NCBI RefSeq assembly: GCF_023206215.1 | Contig: NZ_CP065800.1 | Span: 3,286,001 to 3,350,000 of the forward strand | Source: Butyrivibrio fibrisolvens | GTDB taxonomy: Bacteria; Bacillota; Clostridia; Lachnospirales; Lachnospiraceae | Reading direction: 5' to 3' | Length of the DNA: 64,000 bases | Shown here: in pieces, positions 34,972 to 45,092 of the stretch | How the letters are laid out: each line of letters begins with the position of its first letter | Position numbering within the stretch: the first letter of the stretch is position 1 | Notes under the pieces: generated by a model | Database searches by the model: none | Told to the model about the DNA's origin: nothing | What the model saw: the letters and a program-made list of their open reading frames with translations, nothing else | Translations under genes and position numbers: made by a program

Positions 34972-36759
34972 TTATTCCGTAACCTCAAAATCCGCTATAA
35001 CACTACCGTCAAGATCCAGATAGAAGCTCTTCATGCCATAATAGTAGCTGTCGTTGGCAATATAATAATCAAATGCTCCCTGCGAATATCCCGACTCATT
35101 GGTAGCAGTCACAGCCAGAAAGTACTGATTTCCGGGCTCTAAGTCTATCTGCTGCGATATATTGGTCCAGACTCCGCTATAGGTAGCGATCACGTCTTTG
35201 AGTTCATAATCTCTTGCTATCGTAACAGTATAGGTTATAGTCTCCTGGTCAAAATCATATGATGAATCCCACATGGTTGATAAGATCCCGTTTTCATAAG
35301 ATATATCTCCAATATAGAAAGGCTGCGGCTTTTCAAGTGAATTTAGATACTCCTGATAATAATACTGTGGCTCATAAGGTATCTTACTTACCAAAGTGTC
35401 ATATTGCTCCTTGGTAAGAGAAGTATAAAGAGCATCTCTTCCTGAGAAAACATATGGTCTTACTACTTTACTGTACTCAGAGATCATAGAGCTAAGCCTC
35501 TCCGGAGTCATATATGCAAGTTCATCCTGCACAGCCTGATCCAGTACCTGTCTGAACTTGTCAGACTTAAGACATCTTTGGAACAGCACATTGCCCCAAT
35601 AGGTACTAACGCCCATCTGCCATCCGCCGTATTCGACATTGCCCCTCATCTCTCTCTCTGTAACCATGAAGCTGTCATCATTGTCCCAGGACAGGATATA
35701 CCAGGTATCTACATTGACAGGACTATATAGATAGAAGTTACGACAAGATGTATCTACATTACCGGTAAGTATATGGAAGGCCAGCCAGTAGGCAAGATTC
35801 TCCACATTAAAATGCTCTTCAAGCACCGTATCTATAGGAATAGAATAGTCATTGACATCCTCTATCATCTCTATAAGCTTGGTATTATCATTGCTACTCT
35901 TGATCTCCATATAAGTTTCAAACTCAGCAAGATCAAAATCAGGATCATCCACAAGCTTAATAGCATCTTCATATCTGAAGAATTCAAAATAATTGATCTT
36001 GTACAGATATCCGTTTTTATTAAGGCCATGGGTTTTAAGAGCCGTCTTATTGAGCTGCTCAACCTGAGTATAAAGACCATAATCTTCAAATCCGTCATCA
36101 GAGCCGTCAGTTAAGTCATTGACATACAGATGCACAAACTGAGTTCTAAGGCTCATCATCTGATCTATCCCTGTCATAAGATCAAAGCAGAGTTTATTCC
36201 TGAATCTAAGTCCGTCCATTTGATGCTTATTAAGAGCTATAGTAGTCTGGCCTCTAAAATCTCCTCTATTGTCCTTTATTTCAATCTTATAGTTCTTCTG
36301 GTCATAACTTGTAGATGTCTGACCTCTGATATTGACAGTAGCATTGGGCGCAGTCTCACCATATCCAAGCTCTCCAAACACAGGCCCATTCTCATCTCCA
36401 ACCTGTAAGAGCCCTGCTACCTTGTATCTGTCAATTCCAAGCTCTTCGTATTCGTAGGCACTGTAGGTATTGATCTCTTCCCATGTATGATCAGTTCCTT
36501 CTGCGGCATTGCCCTGCCTTACAGTCAGATACATAGTGACAACATCATAAGGATCGTCATTTATATACAGCGCGAAATTATCAGAAATATTATCTTTAAG
36601 GATATCATCACTACTAAATACCACATACTGTGCTTTTTCTGATGAGCCTTTGTTTTTCGCGTTTTCTTCGACAACCGCATCATAACCTGACTGGAATATG
36701 CCAAGCATTATAAGTGCCACTATCAATATGAACATAGATACAAATCGGCTGACCTTCAT
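34972..36759 (-). CDS. CotH-family protein kinase-like protein, membrane-anchored
   Basis: 595 residues. An N-terminal hydrophobic segment (about 5-22, MFILIVALIMLGIFQSG) anchors it outside the membrane. The CotH region runs about 140-480: NATVNIRGQTSTSYDQKNYK, LRFRNKLCFDL, YLYKINYFEF and WYILSWDNDDSF; the last Asp cluster fits the metal site of CotH kinases. A fibronectin-type-III-like domain closes the protein. CotH of Bacillus phosphorylates spore-coat proteins; here a role in modifying polysaccharide-linked or wall proteins is likely. AGGAGG ribosome site. Confidence 0.85.
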   Translation of the reverse strand: MKVSRFVSMFILIVALIMLGIFQSGYDAVVEENAKNKGSSEKAQYVVFSSDDILKDNISDNFALYINDDPYDVVTMYLTVRQGNAAEGTDHTWEEINTYSAYEYEELGIDRYKVAGLLQVGDENGPVFGELGYGETAPNATVNIRGQTSTSYDQKNYKIEIKDNRGDFRGQTTIALNKHQMDGLRFRNKLCFDLMTGIDQMMSLRTQFVHLYVNDLTDGSDDGFEDYGLYTQVEQLNKTALKTHGLNKNGYLYKINYFEFFRYEDAIKLVDDPDFDLAEFETYMEIKSSNDNTKLIEMIEDVNDYSIPIDTVLEEHFNVENLAYWLAFHILTGNVDTSCRNFYLYSPVNVDTWYILSWDNDDSFMVTEREMRGNVEYGGWQMGVSTYWGNVLFQRCLKSDKFRQVLDQAVQDELAYMTPERLSSMISEYSKVVRPYVFSGRDALYTSLTKEQYDTLVSKIPYEPQYYYQEYLNSLEKPQPFYIGDISYENGILSTMWDSSYDFDQETITYTVTIARDYELKDVIATYSGVWTNISQQIDLEPGNQYFLAVTATNESGYSQGAFDYYIANDSYYYGMKSFYLDLDGSVIADFEVTE

Positions 36760-36814
36760 ACAGCAATCGCCTCCTGATCATTTTTCTTCGTTTTTATGCT
36801 GATTCTTTTCTTTA

Positions 36815-36905
36815 CAGTCTTGTTACTCTATTTCCTTATCTGGTCATTTCCCTATTCTTTTTACTTATTCTATTTTTGTATCTGGTTACTTATTCTATTT
36901 CTTTA
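36815..36905. repeat. Purine-rich imperfect direct repeats between pelG and cotH
   Basis: On the minus strand, variants of AATAGAATAAGTAACCAGATA recur about three times in 90 bp. There is no hairpin and no ORF. Probably replication slippage in an AT-rich spacer. Confidence 0.45.
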
Positions 36906-36909
36906 CCAT

Positions 36910-38424
36910 TTACATATTTTTATCTTTCATTTTATTGTCCATTTTTTCATTTAGATCCAGCCTTACCTTCCTGTACTTATCAAGGAAAAATCTATTCAGC
37001 TCTTCACCAAGATATGTAAATACGCTCCGCCTCTCTCTTCTGACCATAGGCTGCGACGCAAGTATGTGATACGGAATATTACCAAGAAAGTCATACAGCC
37101 TTATAGTGCAGAATATAAGATATGCCAAGGCTCCAAATGCAAAGGCAAAGCCGTAAAACCTGACATTTAGTCCTATCGAATAAATTGAACCAACAGTTGA
37201 AACTACAGCAAATATAACTGTAGAAATGCCTGCTCCTTCATAATCTGTAAAGTACATAAGTATCAGCATGATAACATTACCAATTGCATATATTCCGTAT
37301 CCCACGCACAGTACCCTGAAGTATCCATCCATAAGATCATCAAAACCAAGCGGCAGTTTATTAAGAAGTGTCATCCCAACAGATAGCATGATCGCTGTAG
37401 TATAGAACTGGCGCCTTGCAGTATATACAAGCTCGTGCAAAAGGACCTCTTTCATCTCCTTCTCAGCAACCTGGATCTCCCCTATCGAACCTTTACCATT
37501 AAAAAGGTCATAATACTTTCGGTATTTGGGATAGAAGTGAACCTCAACCGAAGCTACAAAGTTGATATTGGTTATAAGTATAGTCAAAAAAGCAAAAAGA
37601 GCTGCAATGTCATGCTGTGGAGCTCCATAATACAGGCCGTATATATGCTTGCCGACTCCCGAGAACCAGGCTATAACAAGGTGCGAATACAGTCCTATAC
37701 TTGAAAAGACGCCTACGATCACCAAAGGTCTGTATTCATCTATCCAGTGAAGGAATGAAAAAAAGTCACTGCCTTTTGCAGGAAAATACTGGTATAAAAG
37801 GACCATATCAACACACATCATGATCCCGTATCCGATACATACAAATACAAGTAATAAGTTAATTGATACCTCTATAAAAAGACACGCTATATATGCACCG
37901 CCAAGAGATACTGATATAGAGGCAACATATCCAATAAGTATACCCTTATAATTCTTGATAGCAGTCAGATAATTCATCATCATCCATACACACAGAAGCT
38001 CTGCAAGCATAGACAGATTCAAAAGTATCTGGATAAGGCTACTCCCTGACATCATCAAAAATATTCCATATAGAAGACAACCTATAGGAAGTATTACAAA
38101 CAAAGATCCCGAAAGTGAACCTATGACTTCCTCTTCTTTATCCTGATAGAGAAGGTCCGAAACATATCTTGTAACAACCATGCTAAAAAAACCTGTCACA
38201 ATAAGAGAAATAAGAAGGTTGTAAGATATCATGCTGGTAAGAAGTTCTCTGCTATGCTGCTCAAGACCAAAGTGATTGCCAATAACTCCTATGCCCATCA
38301 GATAGAAGATACCCAGCAGCATAGGACCTGCAGTTATCATGCCTGTATAACCGTAGGCACGAAGAACCCCAAGTACTCCGGTAGCTCTAAAAAGTTTTTT
38401 AAGCTCAAAACCTATACCAGCCAT
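36910..38424 (-). CDS. pelG: PelG-like polysaccharide transporter
   Basis: A 504-residue protein with about 12 hydrophobic helices, opening MAGIGFELKKLFRATGVLGV as PelG proteins do. PelG is a flippase-like member of the MOP superfamily that moves Pel polysaccharide across the cytoplasmic membrane together with PelD, PelE and PelF. The C-terminal tail is long, basic and cytoplasmic. The gap to pelF is 29 bp. Confidence 0.92.
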   Translation of the reverse strand: MAGIGFELKKLFRATGVLGVLRAYGYTGMITAGPMLLGIFYLMGIGVIGNHFGLEQHSRELLTSMISYNLLISLIVTGFFSMVVTRYVSDLLYQDKEEEVIGSLSGSLFVILPIGCLLYGIFLMMSGSSLIQILLNLSMLAELLCVWMMMNYLTAIKNYKGILIGYVASISVSLGGAYIACLFIEVSINLLLVFVCIGYGIMMCVDMVLLYQYFPAKGSDFFSFLHWIDEYRPLVIVGVFSSIGLYSHLVIAWFSGVGKHIYGLYYGAPQHDIAALFAFLTILITNINFVASVEVHFYPKYRKYYDLFNGKGSIGEIQVAEKEMKEVLLHELVYTARRQFYTTAIMLSVGMTLLNKLPLGFDDLMDGYFRVLCVGYGIYAIGNVIMLILMYFTDYEGAGISTVIFAVVSTVGSIYSIGLNVRFYGFAFAFGALAYLIFCTIRLYDFLGNIPYHILASQPMVRRERRSVFTYLGEELNRFFLDKYRKVRLDLNEKMDNKMKDKNM

Positions 38425-38453
38425 ATATCAGCCTTTCTGTGACCATTTTGTAT

Positions 38454-39857
38454 TCATGTAACGCTCTTATAAAGCTCTTCGTACCTTTTGATCATATCCT
38501 CATGTCTATAATAAGCATCCACTCTTTTTTGCCCCCTTATCCCCATCTTCTCACGGTCCTGCCTACTCCTGCACATCTTTAGAAGAGCACTCGCTATACC
38601 TTCTCTATGCATAGGAGGTGCAAGGTATCCTGCAACACCGAACTCATCACCAGGTCCCCCTTCAAGAAGGTCTCTGCAGCACCCTACATCAGTAGTAACA
38701 CAGGGTCTTCTGGCAGCAAGCGACTCAAGTACAGACAGAGGCTGACCCTCGGATATCGATGTCAGAACTGTAAAATCTATCTTCCTTAGATACTCGATCA
38801 CATCTACCTGACCTGTAAATATAATGTCATCCTTAAGTCCCAGTGAATCCACCAGATTAAGGCACTCTTCGTAGTACTCGTCTTCATCAACGCCTCCCAG
38901 AATATGAAGCCTTACATCAGATCTCTTACTCTTAAGCTCATGGAAGGCATAGATAAGACTCTTAACATCCTTGATCTGCGCTATCCTTATAACAGCTGCA
39001 AAGTCTATGATCCCGTCCTCTTCCTTTAGAGGTATATCACAAAACCTCTCATATCTTATCCCGTTAGGAATAACAGAGCATTTAGAAGGATCTGCGCCAA
39101 GCTCTATCTGAGTCTTCATAGCTCTGTCAAAAAGTGATGTGACTTTAAGCGCCTTCGTGTATATCGCATCAGACAGCATGTAGAAAAATTTGATCCACTG
39201 CCTTTTAAATGCCGGCTGAACCCACTGAGCTCTTATGATCTCCTCTTCTCTTTCACGAGAATATATACCGTGTTCTGTAAGAAGTACAGGTTTCCCGGTC
39301 TTATACCCAGCTGTTATAGCAAGTATTCCTGCATATCCTGTACAGATGGTATGATACATGTCAGCTTCGGGCACTTCCTGCATCAGCATATACAGAACCG
39401 GCAGCAGCATAGATCTCATTGTATGGAACGTACTTGCAAAAGGCACATATGGATACTTCTCATTACACAGCTTCTCCAGTACATCAAGAAACTCCTGACT
39501 CATAAGAAATGATGACGGATTAACATGTCTGTCCTGAAAAAGGTGCAATAGCACTTCCCAGTCAGGATGTTCGCAGTCAAGAAGAGCTTTTAGAGCTTCT
39601 TTTTCTTCTGCCTTCATAGGTGGGAGCTTCTTCCTGTCAGGCTTTATCCTAAGTGCATCATCAAGGAACACTTCTTTGATCTTGACTACATTATCAGGTA
39701 CTTCATAGAAGTATTTACCCTTATCACTGGCGCGCGAACCTATAACCCAGAGCACGAATTCATGCTCTTTCATCGCATTTATCATCTGATGTGCCCATGA
39801 CGATACGCCGCCATGAGTATACGGGTAACTACCCTCTAATATCAGACAGATTCTCAA
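38454..39857 (-). CDS. pelF: PelF-like glycosyltransferase (GT4 type)
   Basis: A 467-residue cytoplasmic GT-B glycosyltransferase. Family elements: LEGSYPYTHGGVSSWAHQMI at the N-terminus, TEHGIYSREREEEI, SVIPNGIRYERF, and the EX7E motif in EGQPLSVLESLAARRPCV. PelF is the only polymerising enzyme of Pel synthesis, using UDP-GalNAc/UDP-GlcNAc. The start codon is TTG (39855-39857) after AAAGGAAC. Confidence 0.94.
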   Translation of the reverse strand: MRICLILEGSYPYTHGGVSSWAHQMINAMKEHEFVLWVIGSRASDKGKYFYEVPDNVVKIKEVFLDDALRIKPDRKKLPPMKAEEKEALKALLDCEHPDWEVLLHLFQDRHVNPSSFLMSQEFLDVLEKLCNEKYPYVPFASTFHTMRSMLLPVLYMLMQEVPEADMYHTICTGYAGILAITAGYKTGKPVLLTEHGIYSREREEEIIRAQWVQPAFKRQWIKFFYMLSDAIYTKALKVTSLFDRAMKTQIELGADPSKCSVIPNGIRYERFCDIPLKEEDGIIDFAAVIRIAQIKDVKSLIYAFHELKSKRSDVRLHILGGVDEDEYYEECLNLVDSLGLKDDIIFTGQVDVIEYLRKIDFTVLTSISEGQPLSVLESLAARRPCVTTDVGCCRDLLEGGPGDEFGVAGYLAPPMHREGIASALLKMCRSRQDREKMGIRGQKRVDAYYRHEDMIKRYEELYKSVT

Positions 39858-39870
39858 GATAAGTTCCTTT

Positions 39871-41676
39871 CTAATCTATGCTGTAACTAATCTCCACATG
39901 CGGCTTTGTGATCTCAAGAAGATACAGATCACCTTTTAAAGGCGTAAGCGATCCGCCCTTTACGTCTCCTACAATTCCCGTGTTAACTCTTACGATGCAG
40001 TAGGCACTGTCTATAAGCCCGTCTACTTCTATCGTTATGCCGTCATCTCTTTGGTCTATATCAAGTATCAGATTGGTATACCTTTGCACTGCTCCTGCTA
40101 TGCCGCTGCCTGTAAGATGTCTCATTGGAGGAGCAGATTCATTAAGCCACTTCATGTACTCATCTATTGTATCCTTGGCAGATTCCCAGCCAAGAGCCGC
40201 TCCCCTGTCTTCATCCAACAAGTCATCAGGATGCATAAAATGAGATGCTGCCAAGTGGAAGTTAAGTTCTGAGAAGGCTGTAAATCTCATATAATCATCC
40301 TTAACTCCGCCTGACACGATCCTGGGAGTATTGATCATACCGCTTGGGTCAACATCAAATTCCTGCCCATAGGTATCTCCTTCAGGAAGGTATATCGATG
40401 CTATAGTAGTGATATCATCAAATTCATCATCCAGTATCTTCACGCTTTCCTTGGATATAATATTGGACGGAGGCACATAGACCTGAAGCCTTGCTGTTGG
40501 AAAAAGACCTGTCGAGAACCTTAAAACTTCTGTCATGGCATCACGTATCTCATTATTGTTAGCCCAAAGGTTATATCCAAGATCCACAGTATATACAAAG
40601 TCCTGATTGCATAAAGGCTGATGATTGTAACCGTGATAGCCAAGCTCGCCTCCTGCATTAAGGAGCATATTGCCGTAGTAATAATAGTCAGCAACATCTG
40701 TATTAGTCTTTAGCTTGCCACTTACCTGATCTTCGTAGGTCTCTATGATAAGTCCTGTATACTTAAAGTCATACTTTGATCCAAGTGAAAGAAGATCCGG
40801 CCACCATACATTGGTATAAAACTCCGCTATATCCATTCCATAGTCACGTCGTATGTACTTGCCATCTCCGTTTGGAACAGGCGATGGAAAGTCGTCAAGG
40901 TAAAAGACTGCGCCGTTGATAACAGGATATATGCATACATCATCAAGTAATGAATAAGCACTACTATAGATCCCTCTATAAGCCTTCTCACAATATCCGA
41001 AATTACATACTACAAAGCATCCTTCTCCGTACTTCCTCCTCCAGATAAGAGGTGTAGTACCGCAGGTTGCGAACACTTCGCTCTCCTCATCTACATTGAC
41101 CTGCATAGAGGAGTTAAAATAATCCTCAAGAGAAAAAGGAACATCACTTGATCCCAGCATAAAATCATCAACAGGATCAAAGTAGTCTACAACCTTGTTA
41201 TCAAAGCTAAGATCGGTAATGCCAAGCTTGGCACTTATGATATCAAGGGTGCCTTCTCTTTCCAAAGGGAGCCAGAATATAAGCCTTCCGCCATCATATA
41301 CATAATCGGTATACTCAAGTATCTTTTCACCAAATGCAGACAGATGCTTGACCCCCATCACCACCTTGTCATAACCGGTAGGATCAGGTATACCCTCTGC
41401 AATATCAGCTATGCCATAAGAAATCCTCATGTCTATAAGGATCTGTTCCAGATTGTGCCTTGCTTCTACTGCATTATCATCGCCGGAATCTGTTATAAAA
41501 AGGCACTTGTGGTCTCCATTAGACTCTTTAAAGTGTGTAATATTACTATTATCTACAATAAGAGAATTGCCTTCTGCTGCCTTGTAAGGAATCCCCGCCC
41601 TTTCTATATGAAGGAGTACCAGAAAGGCAGCAAAAGCAGCTATTATTCTAAGCAGAATAAAAACATTCCTCTTCAT
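39871..41676 (-). CDS. DUF2194-like extracellular protein, deacetylase-type (PelA-DA-like)
   Basis: 601 residues with an N-terminal membrane anchor (about 5-25). The central part (about 250-430) has features of NodB/CE4 deacetylases: YLDDFPSP in the place of the catalytic TFDDGP, GYHGYNHQP with an HxxxH-like metal pair and a later ASHFMHPDD. The first 240 residues look like an amidotransferase-type alpha/beta domain; the end is a beta domain. In the Pel locus this position is filled by the deacetylase (PelA in Pseudomonas, a separate PelDA in Bacillus). It overlaps pelE by 4 bp. No Pel hydrolase domain is evident. Confidence 0.75.
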   Translation of the reverse strand: MKRNVFILLRIIAAFAAFLVLLHIERAGIPYKAAEGNSLIVDNSNITHFKESNGDHKCLFITDSGDDNAVEARHNLEQILIDMRISYGIADIAEGIPDPTGYDKVVMGVKHLSAFGEKILEYTDYVYDGGRLIFWLPLEREGTLDIISAKLGITDLSFDNKVVDYFDPVDDFMLGSSDVPFSLEDYFNSSMQVNVDEESEVFATCGTTPLIWRRKYGEGCFVVCNFGYCEKAYRGIYSSAYSLLDDVCIYPVINGAVFYLDDFPSPVPNGDGKYIRRDYGMDIAEFYTNVWWPDLLSLGSKYDFKYTGLIIETYEDQVSGKLKTNTDVADYYYYGNMLLNAGGELGYHGYNHQPLCNQDFVYTVDLGYNLWANNNEIRDAMTEVLRFSTGLFPTARLQVYVPPSNIISKESVKILDDEFDDITTIASIYLPEGDTYGQEFDVDPSGMINTPRIVSGGVKDDYMRFTAFSELNFHLAASHFMHPDDLLDEDRGAALGWESAKDTIDEYMKWLNESAPPMRHLTGSGIAGAVQRYTNLILDIDQRDDGITIEVDGLIDSAYCIVRVNTGIVGDVKGGSLTPLKGDLYLLEITKPHVEISYSID

Positions 41677-42737
41677 GCCCCTGTTTTCTCCTTTACATCA
41701 CCTTCATCTACGCTTTCATGACTATCTATATCAATATTTCCATCATCAGTTTTCCAGAAATCTATAAACCTTCTAAGTTCGATCGACTTATATTCTTCCT
41801 TCATGTCATACTCTTTTATAAGATCACCAAGAAGCTGTCCCTGCCTTGTCTCATAGTAATAACGCGCCCTAAGCTGGAAAGCCTCTTCATCACCGGGATA
41901 CTTGTCAAACAAATAAGTTGTAAGCTCATCTGCAAGCCCCAGCTGTCCTGAATCCATATAGTTTGATGCAAGTTCCTTATAACGGTCCTTGGTAGGACGT
42001 ATCCTGATAAGTTCTCTTAACAGCTGCTGGTATGTATTCCTCTGGATCTCAAGAAGCTGCCCCACGCACAGTCCGCTTCCTATATAGCTCGAAAGATACG
42101 ATGCATACTCTTCTATAAATGCTTCATTGGCAGGTTCCTGAGCATATCTTGACGCATACTGCTGAAGTCTTAGTTCATACTCTTTAGAAAACTCCGCCAT
42201 TGCAGTCGTGGCATAGTGTACTACTTCTACATCATCATTAAGGCGGGCCTTACTAAGAGCATTAACATATCTGTAGTTATTTTCCATAAGTACGTCCAGC
42301 ATGACAGATCTTCTGACAGCAGGATCATCAAGGATAAGGGCATCTTCCAAAGGAATGTCATTGACAGACTCCTCAACTCTTGAAGGTTCGTCATCCTGCG
42401 GTACAAGAGATGCTTTCATATTCTCAAGCTGGGCATATTTGCCCCCTGCTCTTCCACTTACAAAATAGGCATGGATCACCAAAGCGCATATAGGGCCAAA
42501 GACAGGCACCCAGAATACGACCGCAAGAAACGGTCCGGGTATCTTTATTAAGTTAAAGGTAAACAGTACACAAAATATAGCAACCACTACTATGTGTACA
42601 AGTATTAATGATATAAGTAGCATCTTCGTATAATACCCTCTAACTGTAATATCTAAGTTGTGCCGCTTGGTCAGTGCAGGACCCCCGAAGAATTGATTAT
42701 TTACTTTCTTTTGATTCTCCGCCTTCTTTTGGATCAT
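41673..42737 (-). CDS. pelE: PelE-like membrane protein with TPR region
   Basis: 354 residues. Two transmembrane helices (about 38-60 and 67-90) are followed by a helical domain (about 145-335) with TPR-like pairs such as RYKELASNYMDSGQLGLADELTTYLFDKYPG (only partly shown elsewhere). PelE of Pseudomonas has the same arrangement and links PelD to PelG. It overlaps pelD by 41 bp and the downstream gene by 4 bp, which points to tight coupling. Confidence 0.8.
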   Translation of the reverse strand: MIQKKAENQKKVNNQFFGGPALTKRHNLDITVRGYYTKMLLISLILVHIVVVAIFCVLFTFNLIKIPGPFLAVVFWVPVFGPICALVIHAYFVSGRAGGKYAQLENMKASLVPQDDEPSRVEESVNDIPLEDALILDDPAVRRSVMLDVLMENNYRYVNALSKARLNDDVEVVHYATTAMAEFSKEYELRLQQYASRYAQEPANEAFIEEYASYLSSYIGSGLCVGQLLEIQRNTYQQLLRELIRIRPTKDRYKELASNYMDSGQLGLADELTTYLFDKYPGDEEAFQLRARYYYETRQGQLLGDLIKEYDMKEEYKSIELRRFIDFWKTDDGNIDIDSHESVDEGDVKEKTGA

Positions 42738-44829
42738 CTAGCGGATACATTTCGTCGATCTTGCTGCATTTTAGTCCTGCTTTTTCGAATCTTCCTAATA
42801 TGATCTCTTCTCCTTTTTCATCAACCTGCGTTGCAAGGATGTAGATGTTGCCATCGTTGCCAAGGCAGATGGAGTCGTTGTATCTGGTCTTGCCACGAAG
42901 TATTGCTTCCCACTCGTCTGCGCTTCTTCCTTCTCCGTCAATCTTGAAGAGTCTGTAGTCGGTGATCTCGTTGTCAGACATATCACGCTGGACTTTGAGC
43001 TGCATACGGAAGTAATCTTCGTACATAATACCGCCGCCGTTATAGAATTCACGCTGTCTTACAGCACTTTGGTACTGCCATGCCTTGACTATGAAGTTCT
43101 CAAGGAGACCTGCAAGTACGCGGATAAGATTCGCATAATACACACTCATCTGAGAAAAGGCGACATTGTATATAGCTATGAAAACAGTAACATGACCGTC
43201 ATTAAGAACACCTGCCACGTAGCAGGGCTGTCCTTCCTGAGGCTTTTTGTTGATCCATAGTTCACCTTTTTTCAGAGTTTCTATCACATCTGCATATTCT
43301 GACAGATCCAGTGATTTCTTGGCCCGCTTTGCCAGGCCTTTGGATGCAACTTCAAGTCTTGCAAACCTTGCAGCAGCATCATATATCGTATAGATAGCTA
43401 TGGAGTGATTATCAAGGATATCTTCTATTACAGGGATAGACTCAGCGAATATAAGCTCAGATCTAGACTGATTAAGCCTTGTTACAACATCGAATATACG
43501 ACCAAAACCCTGCCTGGACAAAGTGAGATTCTGTTTATATTCATTCTTGTATTGAAGAGCTTCTTCATAAAGATCTGATACGAATGCATTTTCATTTGTA
43601 AGCTTTGTATTCTCATCACGTACAAATTCTGCCTCGTCTTCTTTTCTCTGACGTGTATAACCGCAGATAGCAGCTGTGATATAGAACAATATAAAGGGAA
43701 CCCAGTTGCCGGGATCATAGAAGAGCATAAGCCACTCTGTTCCGTTCATATAATAGGCAAGAGCAAGAGATGCGACCATAAGGGACGCTGCGATAAAACC
43801 GGCAGTAGACCCCCATATAGTTGACATTATGACTACAAATACCAGCCTGAAATCGATAAGCCTAAACTGTACACTAGACCTTGAAATATTAACAAAAAGC
43901 TCTACTATAAATGCTCCTATGATCAGCTCGATCACCATAAGGATCTTTTGAGGAAGACGTATTCTTGACCTAAGCCTTTCAAAAAAGCCAAGCTTTTTCT
44001 GCTCATTTTCAGTAAATTCCTTGTAAAGCCCGGGAACCATATCTGTAGTTTTCTGAAGGGCAAACCAGCCGTAGCGTTCTCTTGCAATCCTTTCTTCAGG
44101 CTCAAGATAGTTATCTGATGCCCCGGGTGCAGGCATAATATCAGCATCAGGGACAAGGCTCTTAACAGAAGATATCAGATCATCTGTAGTCTCATAGCCG
44201 GAAGGAAGCAGATGTATAGATTCACTTACATCTCTCCAGTCGTCAAGGAGCCTGTACATAAACGTAGAAAAGTCCTCATGACTTATGAACATAAGCCTTG
44301 AGCCTGCAGTCTTATCAAGTATGACTTTCTTTTTATTTTTGATATCTGTAAAAAAACCTGTAAAAAAGCCTCCCTTGTGAAGATGTCCCACTATACCGGG
44401 ACTATAGATTATCTTAAGTGTAAAGCCATACGTATCGCGGTAATATTCCAATAGTTCGATAATGCCGCGAAGTATGATTCCCTTATCACTGCCCTCTTCC
44501 TCTTCCGAAAGGTATGGCGCTATGAAGATGAATTGTCTGAGCTTTATCTGTCTTACAAGTGACAATATCGCATCAAGCCTGTAGATTTCGTCATAAGGAA
44601 CAAATCCGGGTTCTGTATAGCGAGACAAAAAGATCACTCTTTCAAAACCATATGTCAGAAAGAGCTTCTTAAATTTGTCGTCCAATGGAGAAATTGGTAT
44701 CCACCTGATATGTCCTTCTTTTCTAGGTGTCACAGAAGGATCTGCGATTATAACGGTATCGTCTCCAAAAATCTTTACAATATTTTCATCAGAAATAGCA
44801 TTAGCATTACCGGTAAGTAAAGTATCCAT
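42697..44829 (-). CDS. pelD: PelD-like c-di-GMP receptor fused to an SDR-type domain
   Basis: About 710 residues: an N-terminal nucleotide-sugar-epimerase-like (SDR) domain (1-280), four transmembrane helices (about 300-405), a coiled coil (405-435), a GAF domain (about 450-590) and a degenerate GGDEF (595-700). The active loop reads CLGNDGNIYIL, so it cannot make c-di-GMP, but RYND just before it matches the inhibitory-site RxxD that PelD uses to bind c-di-GMP. The SDR part lacks an evident glycine-rich start and may be non-catalytic. The start at 44829 has AAGGGATG upstream. First gene of the operon. Confidence 0.85.
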   Translation of the reverse strand: MDTLLTGNANAISDENIVKIFGDDTVIIADPSVTPRKEGHIRWIPISPLDDKFKKLFLTYGFERVIFLSRYTEPGFVPYDEIYRLDAILSLVRQIKLRQFIFIAPYLSEEEEGSDKGIILRGIIELLEYYRDTYGFTLKIIYSPGIVGHLHKGGFFTGFFTDIKNKKKVILDKTAGSRLMFISHEDFSTFMYRLLDDWRDVSESIHLLPSGYETTDDLISSVKSLVPDADIMPAPGASDNYLEPEERIARERYGWFALQKTTDMVPGLYKEFTENEQKKLGFFERLRSRIRLPQKILMVIELIIGAFIVELFVNISRSSVQFRLIDFRLVFVVIMSTIWGSTAGFIAASLMVASLALAYYMNGTEWLMLFYDPGNWVPFILFYITAAICGYTRQRKEDEAEFVRDENTKLTNENAFVSDLYEEALQYKNEYKQNLTLSRQGFGRIFDVVTRLNQSRSELIFAESIPVIEDILDNHSIAIYTIYDAAARFARLEVASKGLAKRAKKSLDLSEYADVIETLKKGELWINKKPQEGQPCYVAGVLNDGHVTVFIAIYNVAFSQMSVYYANLIRVLAGLLENFIVKAWQYQSAVRQREFYNGGGIMYEDYFRMQLKVQRDMSDNEITDYRLFKIDGEGRSADEWEAILRGKTRYNDSICLGNDGNIYILATQVDEKGEEIILGRFEKAGLKCSKIDEMYPLDDPKEGGESKESK

Positions 44830-44835
44830 GACCAT

Positions 44836-45092
44836 CCCTTCATGAACAAATATTGATTGAATAAAAAAACAAATATTAGTATTCTTTTCTATTTCGGCAT
44901 TTTCCCGGAATTTATTTAGTTCATTAATTAAATCCCTTCTTCATGATAAATTTTACTAATAATTATCCCTTTTTATGTCGAAATAGAAGTAGCACTATGT
45001 GTGATCATATCTTGTGATAATGTAATGCTCCATCATTGATGGCTCATCGGCCACCTTTTTGCATGTCGCATGAGTTTATGGAGGTTATTGTG
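44836..45092. promoter_or_regulatory. Divergent pelD/diguanylate cyclase control region with inverted repeat
   Basis: TTTCTATTTCGGCAT (44886-44900) and ATGTCGAAATAGAAG (44975-44989) are inverted copies with 13 of 15 matches, 75 bp apart. They flank the most AT-rich section. The arrangement suits a regulator acting on both genes or a looped structure. The -35/-10 elements could not be fixed. Confidence 0.45.

Noticed and set aside
44836..45092. Possible c-di-GMP riboswitch between pelD and the cyclase
   Set aside because: No GGGCAAACC-type core or tetraloop-receptor pattern of c-di-GMP-I could be found on either strand.
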